NCBI GenBank assembly: GCA_001898255.1
Contig: MKTK01000011.1
Location: forward strand, 21,009 to 85,008
Reading direction: 5' to 3'
Length of the DNA stretch: 64,000 bases
Source of the DNA: Chryseobacterium sp. 39-10
GTDB taxonomy: Bacteria > Bacteroidota > Bacteroidia > Flavobacteriales > Weeksellaceae
Shown: positions 19,224 to 28,382 of the stretch, piece by piece
Position numbering within the stretch: the first letter of the stretch is position 1
Layout: every line of letters begins with the position of its first letter
Notes under the pieces: generated by a model
What the model saw: only the letters and a program-made list of their open reading frames with translations
Told to the model about the DNA's origin: nothing
Databases searched by the model: none
Program-made: the position numbers and the translations under genes

Positions 19224-20864
19224 GTGTTTTATATTTTACTTTCATCAATTCTGCTTTTGCCTTCTTTATGGGGATTGGGCACTGTTTTTTCTGGAATTTT
19301 CAACCTGAAAACTCAAGGAATTGCCATGAAAATAATTCTGTCAATTTTTGGCATAACGCTGCTCTTCACTATGGTTGCTTTCTTTATGCCATTGAATGGG
19401 GTAGTCGAGGCGCTTACCGTTAGCATTGGTTTAGGCAGTTTTTTTTGGTACAAAGGATTTCTTCGCTTTTGGACGTTTTTCTCGAGGCAGAATTTGTCTT
19501 TCTATTTTTGCTGCGTATTTGTTTTGTTTTTTGGCTCGTTTTATCCGTTCATCCTCGATCATTTTGGCTATTATGTCCCGACCATCAAATGGATTTCTGA
19601 ATATGGCTTGGTGAAAGGAATTGCCAATCTCGATCTTCTATTGGGACAAATGTCGGGATGGCATGTTTTTCAGGCCGGTTTTTCTCATTTCGCGGATCCG
19701 TTTCTACGAATCAATAGCGTTTTGCTGCTGGTTTACCTCATTTGGATTTATGAAAAAAAATCATGGATTCATCTCGCTTTCCTGCCGTTTTTATTTCTGT
19801 TTTCGCAGTCGCCCAACACAGATTTGCCCGTGATGGTTTTCTCATTAATTCTGCTTCAGGAAATGGTGGAACGTAACCGAAATGTCGGCTTCATTTTTGC
19901 GTTTTCGGTCTTTGTTTTCCTTATCAAACCCACGATGATGTGGTTGCCTTTGCTAAGTTTTTTTTATGCTGTTTTTATCCTCAAAGCACACTTAAAATTC
20001 ATCATACCAGGAATTCTTATCCTGATGCTCTTCTTTTTTAAAAATATATGGACATTTGGATTTCCAATTTTTCCGGTGCAGTTTGCCGACTTTGGAGTTT
20101 CGTGGAAGCCCAATGCTCAATTGCTACAAAATTCAGCTGATATGGCGTTGCTGAAAAGTTATGATTTGCAATACAACATCGAACAAATCAGGAGTTTTTC
20201 CATTATGGAAAGGGTGAAAAATTGGTTGCTTTTGCCTGGAATAAAAGGATGGATCAATTCATTTTTTGTTTTAAGTTTAATGGTATTTTTTGGTTATACC
20301 GTGCAAAAAAGATCAAGATGGGTAACCCTCGTTTTTATCACGCTTATGATCAAAAGCGTTTTGGTACTCATTTTTTCGGCGCAGTACCGGTTTTTTACGG
20401 ATGTGTTTTTTGTTATCTTTTTTATTATTTGTTTTGATAAGATTTCGGCCAATTATTCTCGGTTGGTTTTTATCGGTACATCGGTTCTTTTAGCGATTGC
20501 TTTCTCATTTCCGGTGGTTTTTAAAACAGTTATTCCCGATTTTAGGGCAGGTGGTTTTATGGCTGGTTTTTATGCGGAGCAGTTGGTGTATCCATCTACT
20601 TATCAGTGGAATAAGTACCAGAAGTATCAGATAGGCAACCTTAAATTTAATGTTGTAAATGGATATCAGTACAGTTTCGATACGCCACTTCCATCCATCT
20701 CGCCTGGTTTTTTAAAGGAAGACTTAGATGCCGGTATTTTTCCACAATTAAAAACTCAGTCGCTAAAAGATGGTTTTATATGGAAAAAAATGGATGAATC
20801 CGAAAAAACTCAGCTGCAACAGTTACTTGAAGAATACCGTCAATCTTTTCCACAAAATCCTTGA
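19224..20864 (+). CDS. Large polytopic membrane protein, possibly LIC_10190-like (GT-C-like)
   Basis: A 546-residue integral membrane protein with a dozen or more hydrophobic segments and a soluble C-terminus of about 90 residues. The loop after the fourth or fifth helix reads DHFGYYVPTIKWISEYG, then GQMSGWHVFQAG. This resembles a family of bacterial membrane proteins known only by locus names (LIC_10190 type), probably GT-C-fold glycosyltransferases or polymerases. No substrate can be named. The start is GTG at 19224, just after an in-frame stop; an ATG at 19326 would remove the first membrane helix, so GTG is preferred with moderate confidence. It is 23 nt upstream of aroC, probably co-transcribed. 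Confidence 0.6.
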   Translation: MFYILLSSILLLPSLWGLGTVFSGIFNLKTQGIAMKIILSIFGITLLFTMVAFFMPLNGVVEALTVSIGLGSFFWYKGFLRFWTFFSRQNLSFYFCCVFVLFFGSFYPFILDHFGYYVPTIKWISEYGLVKGIANLDLLLGQMSGWHVFQAGFSHFADPFLRINSVLLLVYLIWIYEKKSWIHLAFLPFLFLFSQSPNTDLPVMVFSLILLQEMVERNRNVGFIFAFSVFVFLIKPTMMWLPLLSFFYAVFILKAHLKFIIPGILILMLFFFKNIWTFGFPIFPVQFADFGVSWKPNAQLLQNSADMALLKSYDLQYNIEQIRSFSIMERVKNWLLLPGIKGWINSFFVLSLMVFFGYTVQKRSRWVTLVFITLMIKSVLVLIFSAQYRFFTDVFFVIFFIICFDKISANYSRLVFIGTSVLLAIAFSFPVVFKTVIPDFRAGGFMAGFYAEQLVYPSTYQWNKYQKYQIGNLKFNVVNGYQYSFDTPLPSISPGFLKEDLDAGIFPQLKTQSLKDGFIWKKMDESEKTQLQQLLEEYRQSFPQNP

Positions 20865-20887
20865 AACCTTTTCACTAACTTTGTCAA

Positions 20888-21949
20888 ATGTTCACTTTAG
20901 GAAATTTTATTTCGCTTTCCACCTTCGGAGAAAGCCACGGCGCTGCTTATGGCGGCATTGTCACTAATTTTCCAGCCGGTTTATCCGTCGATTTTGAAGG
21001 TATTCAGCATCAGCTCGATCGCAGGAAGCCAGGGCAAAGCGCAATCGTCACCCAACGAAAGGAAAGTGACACGGTAAAGTTTCTTTCCGGTATTTTTGAA
21101 GGAAAAACAACTGGGACGCCTATTGGTTTCATCATCGAGAACGAAAATCAGAAATCCAAAGATTACGGTCATCTCGAGCATGCGTACCGGCCTTCTCATG
21201 CAGATTTTACTTACGATCAGAAGTTTGGAATACGCGACCATCGAGGGGGTGGAAAATCATCAGCGCGTGAAACGGTGAATTGGGTGGTTGCAGGTGCATT
21301 GGCCAAACAGATTTTACCTGCCGACATTGCCATTAATGCCTATGTTTCGTCTGTTGGTGAAATTTTCTGCGAAAAACCCTATCAGGATTTAGATTTTTCG
21401 AAGACAGATTCCAATGAAATTAGGTGTCCCGATGAGGAAGCAGCAGCGAAGATGATTTCGAAGATCAAAGCCATTAAAAAGCAAGGCAATACCATTGGAG
21501 GCACTGTTACCTGTGCCATCAAGAATTTGCCCACAGGAATTGGCGAACCGGTTTTCGGAAAGTTGCAGGCAGAACTTGCCAAAGCAATGATGAATATCAA
21601 CGCTGCAAAAGGTTTCGAATATGGCAGCGGATTTTGTGGCGCAAAAATGACAGGGCAGGAGCATAACGATCTGTTCAATGATGATTTCACCACCAAAACA
21701 AATCTTTCAGGCGGAATTCAGGGAGGTATTTCCAACGGTATGGATGTTTATTTTCGGGTTGCATTTAAACCGATTGCTACTATTTTAAGGCCACAGGAAA
21801 GCGTCGATAAAAATGGAAATCGCGTCACGCTGGAAGGCAAAGGTAGACACGATCCTTGTGTTTTGCCAAGAGTGATTCCTGTCGTGGAAAGCTTGGTAGC
21901 ATTTGTTCTGGCAGATCTTTTCCTTATCAACCAAATCAGAAAACTATAA
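20888..21949 (+). CDS. aroC: Chorismate synthase
   Basis: A 353-residue enzyme catalysing the last shikimate-pathway step, EPSP to chorismate, with reduced FMN. Signature stretches present: [13 protein letters not shown] near the N-terminus, [31 protein letters not shown], then [14 protein letters not shown], which contains the conserved catalytic histidine and arginines. The C-terminal signature [17 protein letters not shown] is also present. The length is normal for the bacterial enzyme. It sits downstream of a membrane-protein gene and upstream of thioredoxin-like genes; no other aro gene is nearby. Confidence 0.97.
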   Translation: MFTLGNFISLSTFGESHGAAYGGIVTNFPAGLSVDFEGIQHQLDRRKPGQSAIVTQRKESDTVKFLSGIFEGKTTGTPIGFIIENENQKSKDYGHLEHAYRPSHADFTYDQKFGIRDHRGGGKSSARETVNWVVAGALAKQILPADIAINAYVSSVGEIFCEKPYQDLDFSKTDSNEIRCPDEEAAAKMISKIKAIKKQGNTIGGTVTCAIKNLPTGIGEPVFGKLQAELAKAMMNINAAKGFEYGSGFCGAKMTGQEHNDLFNDDFTTKTNLSGGIQGGISNGMDVYFRVAFKPIATILRPQESVDKNGNRVTLEGKGRHDPCVLPRVIPVVESLVAFVLADLFLINQIRKL

Positions 21950-21953
21950 ATAC

Positions 21954-21971
21954 GTTGCTGAAAATAGCAAC
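21954..21971 (+). terminator. Small hairpin after aroC
   Basis: GTTGCT (21954-21959) and AGCAAC (21966-21971) form a 6-bp stem with a 6-nt loop. No T run follows, so it is a weak candidate terminator or processing site. Confidence 0.35.
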
Positions 21972-21987
21972 ACATTGACATCATAAC

Positions 21988-22554
21988 ATGAAAAATTATT
22001 GGAATCAGGCAATTACTTTTCAGCAATATTTGCAAGTTGCTGAACAAAGACTTCATCACCCTCTTGATGATGAACAAAAGGAATTTCATGGGTATTACGA
22101 ACTGGGTGTGCAGCGAATGGAGCGTGCCCTGAAAACTTTCAAAGTGGATGACGAACTGCTGAAATCTCTAAAAGCAAAAAATTTTGAGGGCAAGTTGCTC
22201 ATTATTTCTGAGCCATGGTGTGGTGATGCAAGCGCCACTGTTCCTGCCGTTACCCAATTTTTTGAAGCAGCGGGTAACGAAGTAAAGATTTTTCTTAGAG
22301 ATTCTGACCCTTCGCTCATTAATCAGTTTTTAGTGAATGGAACCCAATCAATTCCCATTGTCATTGTGCTTGATGCTGATTTTCAGGTATTGGCACATTG
22401 GGGGCCACGGCCGCAATATGGAAACGAATTGCTCCTTAAATTCAAACAAGATCCTGAGAGCTATCCTCGCGAAGATTTTTACAACGACTTACAGGTGTAT
22501 TATGCAAAAAACCGGGGCAATGATGCCATTAGCGAAATCATTAAGCTTATTTAA
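21988..22554 (+). CDS. Thioredoxin-like protein with a single active-site cysteine (WCGDA)
   Basis: A 188-residue cytosolic protein. After a helical N-terminal region (1-65) comes a thioredoxin-fold core: LLIISEPWCGDASATVP places one cysteine (C78) at the usual active-site position, while the second CxxC cysteine is replaced. The cis-proline region (GTQSIPIVIVLD) is present. Single-Cys thioredoxin-fold proteins of this type are widespread in Bacteroidota, with no defined substrate; monothiol chemistry is possible. It is followed 12 nt later by a TlpA-like gene, likely one operon. Confidence 0.75.
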   Translation: MKNYWNQAITFQQYLQVAEQRLHHPLDDEQKEFHGYYELGVQRMERALKTFKVDDELLKSLKAKNFEGKLLIISEPWCGDASATVPAVTQFFEAAGNEVKIFLRDSDPSLINQFLVNGTQSIPIVIVLDADFQVLAHWGPRPQYGNELLLKFKQDPESYPREDFYNDLQVYYAKNRGNDAISEIIKLI

Positions 22555-22566
22555 TTAACATATCCT

Positions 22567-23118
22567 ATGAATTTCCTGCGAAAAAATATTTTATACATTG
22601 TGGCTATCGGTATTTTAACAGTGATAGTACTGGTTCCGTCCGTTCGTGAAAAAATTAGTGCGCAGTTGTTTCCCATTGCTGCAGTGGAACAGGCCATTAC
22701 CCTTACCGATGCCGATTACGATATTCAGCTCAAAGGGATCAATGTTCCTAATACCAATCTCAAAAATTTTAAAGGGAAAAAAATGGTGCTGCTCAACTTT
22801 TGGGGAACTTGGTGTCCACCTTGTAGATTAGAGTGGCCCACGATCCAGAAACTTTACGATAGCAAAAAAGACAAAGTCGATTTTGTGCTTATCGCGATGC
22901 AGGATAAAGAAGAAACAGTGAAAAAATTCCTGGAAGATAATCATTATACAGTGCCGGTGTACATCGCGGAAAGTCCGGTTACTGCCAACGTTTTGCCCAA
23001 GGCATTCCCTACCACTTTTCTGCTCGATAAAAACGGCAGAATTATCCTGAAAGAAGACGCCTCCAAGGACTGGAACGATAAATCGGTGCACGAAATGATC
23101 GATGCCGTTGCACCATAA
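22567..23118 (+). CDS. TlpA-family thiol-disulfide oxidoreductase, membrane-anchored
   Basis: A 183-residue protein with one N-terminal membrane anchor (about 8-24) and a periplasmic thioredoxin-fold domain of the TlpA/ResA type. The active site is WGTWCPPCRLEW with C83 and C86. The cis-proline loop lies in KAFPTTFLLDKNG. Such proteins reduce disulfides outside the cytoplasm, often for cytochrome c maturation or envelope protein repair; no specific partner is encoded here. It is 12 nt downstream of the single-Cys thioredoxin-like gene. Confidence 0.88.
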   Translation: MNFLRKNILYIVAIGILTVIVLVPSVREKISAQLFPIAAVEQAITLTDADYDIQLKGINVPNTNLKNFKGKKMVLLNFWGTWCPPCRLEWPTIQKLYDSKKDKVDFVLIAMQDKEETVKKFLEDNHYTVPVYIAESPVTANVLPKAFPTTFLLDKNGRIILKEDASKDWNDKSVHEMIDAVAP

Positions 23119-23194
23119 AAACTGACCCAGTTTCCCAATATTGGTACAGAATTTGTGAAAAAGGAAGTAGCATTAAAAAATCACAAATAAAGAA

Positions 23195-23533
23195 ATGAAA
23201 GTATCAAAAATTCAATTGGCAAAAGAGGCGTTCAAGCACAAAGGATTCATTCAAAAAATCCCTGTCATCGCTAGAATGATCAAGTCTGTTATGAGCAAAG
23301 GCGGTTACAAACCCGAGTTAAAAAATATTATTTTACCAGGTTTGGTGCTGCTCTACCTCATTTCTCCACTCGATTTTATCCCCGACTGGATCCCTGTTAT
23401 CGGTGTTTTCGACGATCTTGCGCTGCTGGCACTCGCCATTCCAATGCTCACCTCGGAAGCCGAAAGATTCATCGCCTGGGAAACTTCACACCAAACAGAT
23501 TCCAATATTTCCGAAGCCGAAATTATCAGTTAA
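23195..23533 (+). CDS. YkvA-like protein (DUF1232)
   Basis: A 112-residue protein with the DUF1232 core: LPGLVLLYLISPLDFIPDW, then IPVIGVFDDLALLALAIPML. This is the conserved YL-SPiDliPd...lG-lDD pattern. Two hydrophobic helices suggest membrane association. The function of the family is unknown. It is followed by a hairpin terminator at 23542. Confidence 0.85.
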   Translation: MKVSKIQLAKEAFKHKGFIQKIPVIARMIKSVMSKGGYKPELKNIILPGLVLLYLISPLDFIPDWIPVIGVFDDLALLALAIPMLTSEAERFIAWETSHQTDSNISEAEIIS

Positions 23534-23541
23534 ACAACCAG

Positions 23542-23568
23542 CCGTTCAAGAATTTGAGCGGTTTTTTT
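23542..23568 (+). terminator. Terminator after the YkvA-like gene
   Basis: CCGTTCAA (23542-23549) pairs with TTGAGCGG (23554-23561), one G-U, 4-nt loop, then seven T. Confidence 0.85.
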
Positions 23569-23604
23569 ATGGAGCAACACTACAGGTTTACCTTTCCACG
23601 ACAT

Positions 23605-23690
23605 GTCCCGCTTTCCGCTTCTACTCCTCGTTTCGCCGCTCCGCTTCGCTCCGCGGCTCACTGCGGGGTAACCGCTGCAATCGGGGCTAG
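23605..23690. repeat. GC-rich intergenic element, possible dispersed repeat
   Basis: About 86 bases between the terminator and miaA are far richer in G+C than their surroundings. They start with GTCCCGCTTTCCGC and end with GCAATCGGGGCTA, whose outer parts are nearly complementary. The interior is a run of CGCTCCGCTTCGCTCCGCGG-like words. I recall similar 'cccgctttccgc...cggggct' sequences between genes in flavobacteria, but one window cannot show that it is repeated. No credible protein is encoded. Confidence 0.45.
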
Positions 23691-23792
23691 GAATAGAGAG
23701 GTGGTTTTTCTTTTGGCGGCAAAATGCTCAACGCATCACAAAGACCTATCAAAATAATTGCTCTTTCAGAAATATTTCAGGAAATTTATGCC

Positions 23793-24698
23793 GTGAAAAC
23801 CCTTATTTCAATCATTGGCACCACAGGAATCGGTAAAACAAAACTTGCCATCCAATTGGCTAAGCATTTTCGAACCGAAATTATCTCCTGCGATTCGCGG
23901 CAGTTTTTTAGGGAAATGAAAATTGGTACGGCCACGCCTTCGCTTGAGGAACTTGCTGAGGTTCCTCATCATTTTATCGGGCAGCTTTCCGTTCAGGATT
24001 ACTATTCCATTGGGCAGTTTGAGAAAGAAGCAGATCAAAAAATTGCTGAGCTTTTTCAGATGAATGATGTCGTTATCTTGGTCGGCGGAAGTATGATGTA
24101 CGAAAAAGCGGTCATCAGGGGATTAAACGATTTGCCGCAAGCCAATGACGACCATCAGAAGAAGCTTACAGGAATTTGGGAAAACCACGGCATCGAGGCG
24201 CTTCGGAATCTATTGGAGGCATTAGATCCTCAGTATTACGCAATGGTAGACCGCAACAATTCGCGCCGTTTGCTACGTGCTATCGACATTATTTGGCAAA
24301 CCGGAAAAACCTACACCGAGAATATTGCAGCACAAGTAAAGCAAAAAAAATTTCAAGTGGTACGCATTGGTATCGAAGCACCGCGCGAAATTATATACGG
24401 AAAAATCAATCACCGTGTGGATGTGATGATGGATGACGGACTGCTGCAGGAAGCCCAGCAACTGATGAATTTTCGAAATCTTGTTGCCCTGCAAACCGTT
24501 GGCTATACCGAACTTTTTAGATACTTTGATGGCGAATGGACGCTGGATTTTGCCATTGAAGAAATCAAGAAGAATTCCCGACGTTTCGCAAAACGGCAAC
24601 TTACCTGGTATCGGAAAGAAGAGGATATCCATTGGGTAAATTTTCAAAATTCACTTGAAGAATCCTTATCTTTGCTTCAAGGTTTAAATATACAATAA
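23793..24698 (+). CDS. miaA: tRNA dimethylallyltransferase
   Basis: A 301-residue enzyme that adds a dimethylallyl group to A37 of tRNAs reading UNN codons. The P-loop is GTTGIGKT (residues 9-16). SCDSRQFFREMKIGTATPS is the conserved tRNA/substrate segment, and the C-terminal region RFAKRQLTWYRKEE is characteristic. The start is GTG at 23793 (VKTLISIIG): the only nearby ATG is out of frame and hits a stop after two codons, while longer in-frame versions run into the GC-rich element. The length fits the family. Confidence 0.95.
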   Translation: MKTLISIIGTTGIGKTKLAIQLAKHFRTEIISCDSRQFFREMKIGTATPSLEELAEVPHHFIGQLSVQDYYSIGQFEKEADQKIAELFQMNDVVILVGGSMMYEKAVIRGLNDLPQANDDHQKKLTGIWENHGIEALRNLLEALDPQYYAMVDRNNSRRLLRAIDIIWQTGKTYTENIAAQVKQKKFQVVRIGIEAPREIIYGKINHRVDVMMDDGLLQEAQQLMNFRNLVALQTVGYTELFRYFDGEWTLDFAIEEIKKNSRRFAKRQLTWYRKEEDIHWVNFQNSLEESLSLLQGLNIQ

Positions 24699-24731
24699 CC
24701 GATTTTTATAAAATAATAAACCAAAATCATC

Positions 24732-25292
24732 ATGGCCAATACTCCTTCTAATATGCTTGAACTGGGCACTAAAGCTCCGTTTTTTGAATTGCCGAATCCT
24801 TCGCATGCTAACGAACTTCAGTCGCTTGCCGATTTGAAAGGCGAGAAAGGAACCTTGGTGATTTTTATGTGCAACCACTGTCCGTTTGTGTTGCATGTTA
24901 TCGATAAACTCACCGAGCTGCATGAAGATTATCAGCCATTGGGCATCGAATTCATCGGGATCAATGCCAACGATGTAGAGAAATATCCGGCAGATTCTCC
25001 AGAAAAAATGGTGGAGTTTCAGGTGGAACGTAAATTCGATTTTCCATATCTTTATGATGAAAGTCAGGCCGTGGCAAAAGCGTATGATGCTGCCTGCACA
25101 CCGGATTTTTATTTTTTTGATGATAAACTAGACCTTGTTTACCGCGGGCAAATGGATGATTCAAGACCGGGCAACAACAAAGAAATTACTGGCGAAGATC
25201 TCATTATTGCCTTTGAAAACCTTCTGGCAGGCGAACCTCAGGAAGAAACGCAACGGCCAAGTATGGGTTGCGGAATTAAATGGAAAGGGTAA
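24732..25292 (+). CDS. Thioredoxin-fold protein with CNHCPF motif (peroxiredoxin-like)
   Basis: A 186-residue cytosolic protein of the AhpC/TSA-like thioredoxin family. The motif FMCNHCPFVLHV places C47 and C50 in a CxxC arrangement, followed by GIEFIGINANDVEKYPADSPEKM and a cis-proline region ACTPDFYFF. The ending PSMGCGIKWK is typical of this widespread family, sometimes labelled 'thioredoxin family protein' or 'redoxin'. Reductase or peroxidase activity is plausible; the physiological substrate is unknown. It is followed by a convergent MBL-fold gene. Confidence 0.85.
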   Translation: MANTPSNMLELGTKAPFFELPNPSHANELQSLADLKGEKGTLVIFMCNHCPFVLHVIDKLTELHEDYQPLGIEFIGINANDVEKYPADSPEKMVEFQVERKFDFPYLYDESQAVAKAYDAACTPDFYFFDDKLDLVYRGQMDDSRPGNNKEITGEDLIIAFENLLAGEPQEETQRPSMGCGIKWKG

Positions 25293-25317
25293 GTTCCCTC
25301 GAGACACTCAAAAAAAA

Positions 25318-25959
25318 TTAGCGCTTAAGAAAAGGATTATGGCTTTTCTCAAAACCAATGGTTGTGGAGTTTCCGTGTCCGCTGTACACTCGCGTGTTGT
25401 CATCTAACACGAAAAGCTTAGTTTGAATACTGTCGATAAGCTGTTCGTGATTTCCTTTGTAAAGATCGGTTCTGCCGATGCTGCCTTCAAAAAGAACATC
25501 ACCGGAAATCAACAGTTTCTGGGCTTCATTATGGAAAGCGATATGACCCGGCGAATGTCCCGGAACAAAAAGGATTTTGAAAATATCGTTGCCTAAATGA
25601 AGAGTGTCATTTTCAGCAATAAACTGAATTTCACCTTCAAAAGGTTTAAAGAAAAAGCCGAACCGATTTGCATCCATTGGGTTTCGGTCAAGAATTTCTT
25701 TTTCGGTAGCGTGGAGCAGAACTGGAACCCGGAATTGGTCGTATGCCGATTGCAGTCCTAAAACATGGTCGATGTGTGCGTGTGTTAGTAATATATTCTT
25801 GATTATCAATTTATTATCTTCGATAAACTCATGGAGTTTTTTTGTTTCCTCTTCACCGAAATTTCCCGGATCGATTAAGAACGCCTCCCTATCGTCATTA
25901 AAAATAATATAGGTGTTTTCTGAAAAAGGATTGAAGGTAAATGATTTTAGATGAAGCAT
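25318..25959 (-). CDS. MBL-fold hydrolase, glyoxalase II-like
   Basis: A 213-residue metallo-beta-lactamase-fold enzyme. The metal site THAHIDHVLG gives H60, H62, D64 and H65. Further ligands are in VPGHSPGH, SGDVLFEGSIGRTD and YSGHGNST. This set is typical of the YcbL/GloB-like group that hydrolyses S-lactoylglutathione or other thioesters. It is shorter than classic GloB and lacks its C-terminal substrate domain, so the substrate remains open. It is cytosolic and transcribed alone; a TAAATTTG box lies 19 nt upstream. Confidence 0.88.
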   Translation of the reverse strand: MLHLKSFTFNPFSENTYIIFNDDREAFLIDPGNFGEEETKKLHEFIEDNKLIIKNILLTHAHIDHVLGLQSAYDQFRVPVLLHATEKEILDRNPMDANRFGFFFKPFEGEIQFIAENDTLHLGNDIFKILFVPGHSPGHIAFHNEAQKLLISGDVLFEGSIGRTDLYKGNHEQLIDSIQTKLFVLDDNTRVYSGHGNSTTIGFEKSHNPFLKR

Positions 25960-25977
25960 TTTCTGTAAATTTTAGTG

Positions 25978-25985
25978 CAAATTTA
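25978..25985 (-). promoter_or_regulatory. Candidate -7 box of the MBL hydrolase gene
   Basis: TAAATTTG on the minus strand (25985-25978), 19 nt upstream of the ATG. No -33 element could be assigned. Confidence 0.4.
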
Positions 25986-26063
25986 AATTTTTTCTTGGTC
26001 TCTTCATGGTTCGAAAGAAGGATCCTTCAATAAGTTGGGTGTTTTTTCGTTATCTTCGTATCA

Positions 26064-27275
26064 ATGAAAAAATTATCTTGTCTTTTACTACTTTGCTCCA
26101 TTTTAAATTTTGCTCAGCAAATCAGGAGCGTTCAGTTGTTCAATCCCCAAACCAACGATGAAACGCCGGTGATTGGTTTTAATGAACAGTTGATTTTGCG
26201 CTTTGACGATCTTTCAAATGGGAGTAATGTATATCGTTACACATTGCGACATTTCGACCGAAACTGGAATGATGACGGATTGTTTTTTACGGAATTTGCT
26301 ACTGGAAGTTTAAACGGTTTAATCGATCAGTTCCAGTATTCCTTTAATACCATACAGCAATACACCCATTATACGCTGAGTTTCCCGAATGATAAAATCA
26401 GACCAAAAATCTCAGGAAATTTCGAATTGTTGGTGTATCTGGATTCTGCCTCTAATCCCCTTTTTACCAAGCGATTTTGCATCGTGGAAGATGGCGCTAC
26501 TGTTGGTTTAAATGTAAGCAGAACTTTGGACGCAAGAAAACCACAAATGAACCAGCGCGTACAGGTACAAGTAATAGGCAGTTCCGAATCTTTGACTTCT
26601 AATGTAAATACCGTTTCGCTCAACGTCATCCAGAACAATAACTGGAATATCACAGTGAACGACCAAAAGCCGAGTTCTACCTTAGGTAATAAATTGCTTT
26701 TTCAGCAAATGAACTTGGTTTTTCCGGGCAATAACGAATTTTATTATTTTGATAATAAGAATATGAATGGCAGTTTCGATATGATTGCTGGAGGTGAAAC
26801 TATTGATAACGTGAATTATACCTATCTTTTCCCCGTGTTGGCTTACCCACTCAATTATCAGTATATGCCTGATGTAAACGGCGCTTTTTATTTTAGGCGC
26901 AATGATTTGGGAATAGAACGTGATGCAAATCGTGAAGCCGACTATTCGTGGGTTTATTTCGCTTTAGATTCCGAAAAAACGGATAAAGATCTCTATGTTT
27001 TGGGTGCATTCAACGACTTTACGCCCTCCAAAGAAAACCAAATGTTATATGATGAGGCCAAAAAGAAATACATTGCAAAAATATACCTAAAGCAGGGTTT
27101 CTACAACTATATGCTTGCCACAAAAGATGCGGATGGAACGTTAAACTATGGTGAAGTAAACGGAAATTTTTGGCAAACAGAAAACCTCTATCAGGGATTT
27201 CTCTATTACCAGCCATTTGGCAGAAATTATGATGGACTCCTTGGTTATGGTGAATTCAGAACACCAAATCAGTAG
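26064..27275 (+). CDS. Type IX secretion system plug protein (DUF5103)
   Basis: A 403-residue exported protein with a signal peptide (MKKLSCLLLLCSILNFAQ). The body matches DUF5103, identified as the periplasmic Plug that closes the SprA translocon pore of the T9SS. Recognisable stretches are VQLFNPQTNDETPVI at the start, a beta-rich region with YRYTLRHFDRNWN, and the C-terminal module YVLGAFNDFTP...YKYMLATKD-like (here YNYMLATKDADG), which ends in GYGEFRTPNQ. It is the main structural T9SS gene in this window. It is encoded alone, convergent with hemH (9 nt between stop codons). Confidence 0.85.
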   Translation: MKKLSCLLLLCSILNFAQQIRSVQLFNPQTNDETPVIGFNEQLILRFDDLSNGSNVYRYTLRHFDRNWNDDGLFFTEFATGSLNGLIDQFQYSFNTIQQYTHYTLSFPNDKIRPKISGNFELLVYLDSASNPLFTKRFCIVEDGATVGLNVSRTLDARKPQMNQRVQVQVIGSSESLTSNVNTVSLNVIQNNNWNITVNDQKPSSTLGNKLLFQQMNLVFPGNNEFYYFDNKNMNGSFDMIAGGETIDNVNYTYLFPVLAYPLNYQYMPDVNGAFYFRRNDLGIERDANREADYSWVYFALDSEKTDKDLYVLGAFNDFTPSKENQMLYDEAKKKYIAKIYLKQGFYNYMLATKDADGTLNYGEVNGNFWQTENLYQGFLYYQPFGRNYDGLLGYGEFRTPNQ

Positions 27276-27284
27276 TAATTTTCT

Positions 27285-28313
27285 TTATACGAGATAGAAA
27301 TCATTCATCTTTTCTTCGCAAAGTGTTTTTACCACTTCAATCCAATGGTCTTCATCATTAAGACAAGGAATGTAGTGGAAATTCTCGCCACCCGCATGAA
27401 GAAAATGTTCTTTGCCTTCCACAGAAATTTCTTCCAGCGTTTCAAGACAATCCGATACAAATGCCGGGCAAACGATTGCCAGGTTTTTTACTCCATTCTT
27501 GGGGAGATTCGCCAAGGTTGCATCAGTATAGGGTTCTATCCATTTGTCTTTGCCTAAACGAGATTGGAAGGAGATGATTGCTTTATCTCTAGGCAAACCG
27601 AGTTTAGCCAAAACCAACTCGGTGGTCTTAAAACATTGGTGGCGATAGCAAAACTGATGGCTCGGATTGCTTTCCCTGCTACAGCAGTCATTCAGGTTGC
27701 AGGTATGGGTGGGGTCCGTTTTGTATAGATGCCTCTCCGGAACACCATGATACGAGAACTGCAATGCATCGAAGTTTTCAGGCAACTTTTCCCGAATGCT
27801 TTCTGCTAAGCAATTGATGTAGATTTCCCTGTTATAAAACGGCTGCACATAGCTTATTCTGGTTTGCGGAAAAAACGCCTTTCGAACTTCCTCAGCTTTA
27901 TCAATCACCGTTTCTGTAGTACTCATGGCGTATTGCGGATAAAGCGGAAACAGCACAATGTCAGTAACTCCCTGATCCACGAGTTTCTGGATTCCTGCTT
28001 GGATGCTGGGCTCGGCATATCGCATACCTATTTCCACGGGTACATCAACCAGCTTTTGGAGTTTTTTTTGGATTTGTTGAGTAATGACGATCAGGGGCGA
28101 TCCATCCTCCGTCCAAACCGTTTTGTAGGCCTCCGCCGATTTCTGAGGGCGGGTTTTTAAAATAATTCCTCGAACCAGTAAAGTACGAAAAAACCAACGA
28201 TAATCAATGACTTTTTCGTCCATCAAAAATTCATCAAGATATGTTTTTACGTCTTCAACCTCAGTTGATTTTGGCGATCCCAGATTCACCAACAAAATTC
28301 CTTTTTTAGCCAA
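27285..28313 (-). CDS. hemH: Ferrochelatase
   Basis: A 342-residue enzyme that inserts iron into protoporphyrin IX. The catalytic segment FSYHGVPERHLYKTDPTH includes the conserved histidine, and the later segment CPAFVSDCLETLEEI supplies the conserved glutamates. A Cys-rich insert (CNLNDCCSRESNP, then FCYRHQC) may hold an iron-sulfur cluster or be a lineage trait. The start is TTG at 28313 (TTG GCT AAA AAA): the frame is closed by TAA 27 nt upstream and contains no ATG in that interval. It is convergent with the T9SS plug gene. Confidence 0.95.
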   Translation of the reverse strand: MAKKGILLVNLGSPKSTEVEDVKTYLDEFLMDEKVIDYRWFFRTLLVRGIILKTRPQKSAEAYKTVWTEDGSPLIVITQQIQKKLQKLVDVPVEIGMRYAEPSIQAGIQKLVDQGVTDIVLFPLYPQYAMSTTETVIDKAEEVRKAFFPQTRISYVQPFYNREIYINCLAESIREKLPENFDALQFSYHGVPERHLYKTDPTHTCNLNDCCSRESNPSHQFCYRHQCFKTTELVLAKLGLPRDKAIISFQSRLGKDKWIEPYTDATLANLPKNGVKNLAIVCPAFVSDCLETLEEISVEGKEHFLHAGGENFHYIPCLNDEDHWIEVVKTLCEEKMNDFYLV

Positions 28314-28382
28314 AATATTATTTTTTAAACCCCAACGGTCTTATTGTAAAAATAACTGTCAATCTTAAATGATATGATGAAT

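Noticed and set aside
20876-20883. TAACTTTG as an aroC promoter
   Set aside because: It ends only 4 nt before the ATG and has no -33 element; aroC is more likely read from the upstream gene.
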